7,321 nt of DNA, from the NCBI GenBank assembly GCA_016789485.1, contig JAEURE010000133.1, forward strand, positions 1 through 7,321, read 5' to 3'. Of the stretch, positions 4,765-7,321 are shown in pieces. The translations under genes were made by a program, and so were the position numbers. The stretch comes from Anaerolineales bacterium. Lineage in GTDB: Bacteria; Chloroflexota; Anaerolineae; Anaerolineales; Villigracilaceae. Within the stretch, counting starts at the first letter, position 1. Each line of letters starts with the position of its first letter. The notes below the pieces were generated by a model. That model saw nothing but the letters and a program-made list of their open reading frames with translations. It searched no databases and was not told the DNA's origin.

Positions 4765-5721
4765 ATGGACATACTACTCACTGGTTCAGTTGCATACGAT
4801 TACTTAATGACCTTTCCCGGTCAATTCAAGGAACAGATTCTTCCCGAACGTTTGGCTTCCATCAGCCTTTCGTTTCTCGTAGACTCGATGTCTAAACAGC
4901 GCGGCGGCATCGCCCCAAACATTGCCTACACTATGGCGCTGCTCGGTCAAAAGCCGCGCGTGATGGCAACTGTCGGCGAGGACTTTGGCGATTACCGTGC
5001 CTGGCTGGATTCCAAAGGCGTGGACACATCGCTGATGCAGGTCGTCCCCGGCGTTTTCACCGCCTCGTTCTTTGCCACGACCGATCATGATTCTGCTCAA
5101 ATTGCCTCCTTTTACCCGGGAGCAATGGCGTATTCTGCAACCCAATCCATCAAGGAACTTGAGAATAAGCCAGACCTCGTTATTGTTTCACCGAGCGCGC
5201 CGGACGCGATGATGAAATTCCCTGCGGAATGCCGCGAGTTGGGAATTAAATATTTGTATGACCCCAGCCAGCAGGTACTACGTCTCGAAGGCCAGGAGCT
5301 GGCTCGGGATATGGAAGGTGCGTTCTTCCTGTTTTGCAATGATTATGAGTTCGGCCTGATCTCAAAGAAGACGGGCTGGAGCTTGGATCAGATTTTAGAA
5401 CATGTGAAAGTTCTGGTTATCACACGCGGGAAAGACGGTGCTGACCTCTATTCCGATGGCGACTCGGTCCACATTCCCACCGTACCTGAGGATGAAGTGG
5501 TAGACCCAACCGGCGTGGGGGATGCCTTCCGCGGCGGATTCCTTGCAGGGTACGCCCACGGTTTTGATTGGAAATTGTGCGGCGAGATCGGTTCGCTGTC
5601 TGCCGTATATTGTCTCGAACAACGCGGCACTCAAAACCATTCCTATACCGCTGCTGATTTTGTGAAACGATTCCGCCAGCACTTTGATGATGGCGGCAGG
5701 CTGGATGTTTTTCTCAAGTAA
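4765..5721 (+). CDS. adoK: Adenosine kinase, PfkB (ribokinase) family, mycobacterial type
   Basis: The 318-residue cytoplasmic kinase should phosphorylate adenosine to AMP with ATP. It is strikingly like Mycobacterium tuberculosis AdoK as I recall it: the start TGSVAYDYLMTFPGQF (6-21), SLSFLVD (34-40), RGGIAPNIAY (46-55), QIASFYPGAM (112-121), YDPSQQ (165-170), FLFCNDYEF (188-196) and the PfkB signature DPTGVGDAFRGGFLAGYA (247-264) with catalytic-base Asp253. Ser8, Asp12 and Asn52 match substrate-contact positions of that enzyme. This is not the eukaryotic type, and ribokinase or fructokinase is less likely because of the AdoK-specific SFYPGAM and DPSQQ segments. ATG 4765 is preferred over an in-frame TTG at 4759; the best ribosome binding site is a weak GCGAG (4754-4758), which can also pair into the leader hairpin. 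ahcY follows after 40 bases with no terminator, so the two form an operon in which the kinase removes the adenosine AhcY makes. Confidence 0.9.
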   Translation: MDILLTGSVAYDYLMTFPGQFKEQILPERLASISLSFLVDSMSKQRGGIAPNIAYTMALLGQKPRVMATVGEDFGDYRAWLDSKGVDTSLMQVVPGVFTASFFATTDHDSAQIASFYPGAMAYSATQSIKELENKPDLVIVSPSAPDAMMKFPAECRELGIKYLYDPSQQVLRLEGQELARDMEGAFFLFCNDYEFGLISKKTGWSLDQILEHVKVLVITRGKDGADLYSDGDSVHIPTVPEDEVVDPTGVGDAFRGGFLAGYAHGFDWKLCGEIGSLSAVYCLEQRGTQNHSYTAADFVKRFRQHFDDGGRLDVFLK

Positions 5722-5761
5722 AATAAGCTACTATTGATCGATATAACTAAAGGAGAAATAA

Positions 5762-7093
<1,332 letters not shown>

Positions 7094-7117
7094 ATCAATT
7101 TTGATTGGTGCTTTACG

Positions 7118-7158
7118 AAACAGCCTCGCGGACTTTTATCCGCGAGGCTGTTTTTTTT
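7118..7158 (+). terminator. Strong intrinsic terminator after ahcY
   Basis: AAACAGCCTCGCGGA (7118-7132) pairs perfectly over 15 bases with TCCGCGAGGCTGTTT (7139-7153) around a 6-base loop, and eight T (7151-7158) follow. On the reverse strand the stem is followed by only TTT, so it should serve the convergent minus-strand gene less well. Confidence 0.95.
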
Positions 7159-7177
7159 ATTGTTATTAATTGGTGTT

Positions 7178-7321
7178 TTATGGACAGGCGATTACAATAT
7201 CCACTTTGGCAGATTTGCCACCGCTGTTGAAGGCTTCCACACTCATAGTGATGGGCGCGGCAGAGACAACAGGCGGAATGGGATAGGTTGTGATGTTTGG
7301 CCCAACGGAACCGTGCAGGTT
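7178..7321 (-). CDS. C-terminus of a convergent gene of unknown function (5' end outside window)
   Basis: The reverse strand is open from the window edge to TAA at 7180-7178, giving 47 codons before the stop. The translation ends PITMSVEAFNSGGKSAKVDI followed by VIACP. Alternating hydrophobic positions, Gly/Ser turns and Thr/Pro content suggest the last strands of an extracellular beta-sandwich, as in secreted Ig-like or lectin-like proteins. This is a weak reading on a short fragment. Codon use resembles the neighbours, and the stop lies 20 bases beyond the T-run of the ahcY terminator, an arrangement natural for two convergent genes. Confidence 0.6.
   Translation of the reverse strand, partial: NLHGSVGPNITTYPIPPVVSAAPITMSVEAFNSGGKSAKVDIVIACP

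Overview
The window looks like chromosomal DNA from a bacterium of moderate GC content. The best guess is the Chloroflexota, probably an Anaerolineae-type lineage. This rests on two secreted lipoproteins with Thr/Pro-rich linkers behind a lipobox, a DUF1349-like sugar-binding-fold lipoprotein, a mycobacterial-type adenosine kinase, and a short-form S-adenosylhomocysteinase. The assignment is an inference from gene style, not from a marker gene. No mobile elements, CRISPR array, tRNA or rRNA are visible.

Layout. Positions 1-406 (minus strand) hold the N-terminal part of a lipoprotein with tetratricopeptide-like repeats, cut by the window edge. It diverges from a polyamine-binding lipoprotein, potD (521-1669). 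The gap between them carries back-to-back sigma70-like promoters; the minus-strand one places its predicted transcription start on the start codon. After an 88-base gap with two mutually exclusive inverted repeats come a class II aldolase (1758-2426) and mtnA, methylthioribose-1-phosphate isomerase (2429-3475). These two are only 2 bases apart, and a strong intrinsic terminator (3617-3642) lies beyond them. A new promoter then precedes a concanavalin-like lipoprotein (3845-4624). After it come a promoter-like element and a terminator-like hairpin just in front of adenosine kinase (4765-5721). That gene is followed 40 bases later by ahcY (5762-7093) and a very strong terminator (7118-7158). The right edge holds the C-terminus of a convergent minus-strand gene (7178-7321).

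How the genes fit together. Four of the five metabolic genes deal with by-products of S-adenosylmethionine. AhcY splits S-adenosylhomocysteine into homocysteine and adenosine, and the adenosine kinase removes adenosine as AMP, pulling that reversible step forward. MtnA isomerises methylthioribose-1-phosphate, which derives from the methylthioadenosine released by polyamine synthesis. The coupled aldolase could split the resulting ketose phosphate into DHAP and a small aldehyde, as in the MTA/5'-deoxyadenosine 'DHAP shunt'. PotD binds polyamines outside the cell, the pathway that generates methylthioadenosine. The kinase or phosphorylase that would feed MtnA is not in this window.

The most interesting unexplained signal is the 1683-1757 leader in front of the aldolase. 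One arm can pair either upstream or with the Shine-Dalgarno region, which would suit a translational switch.
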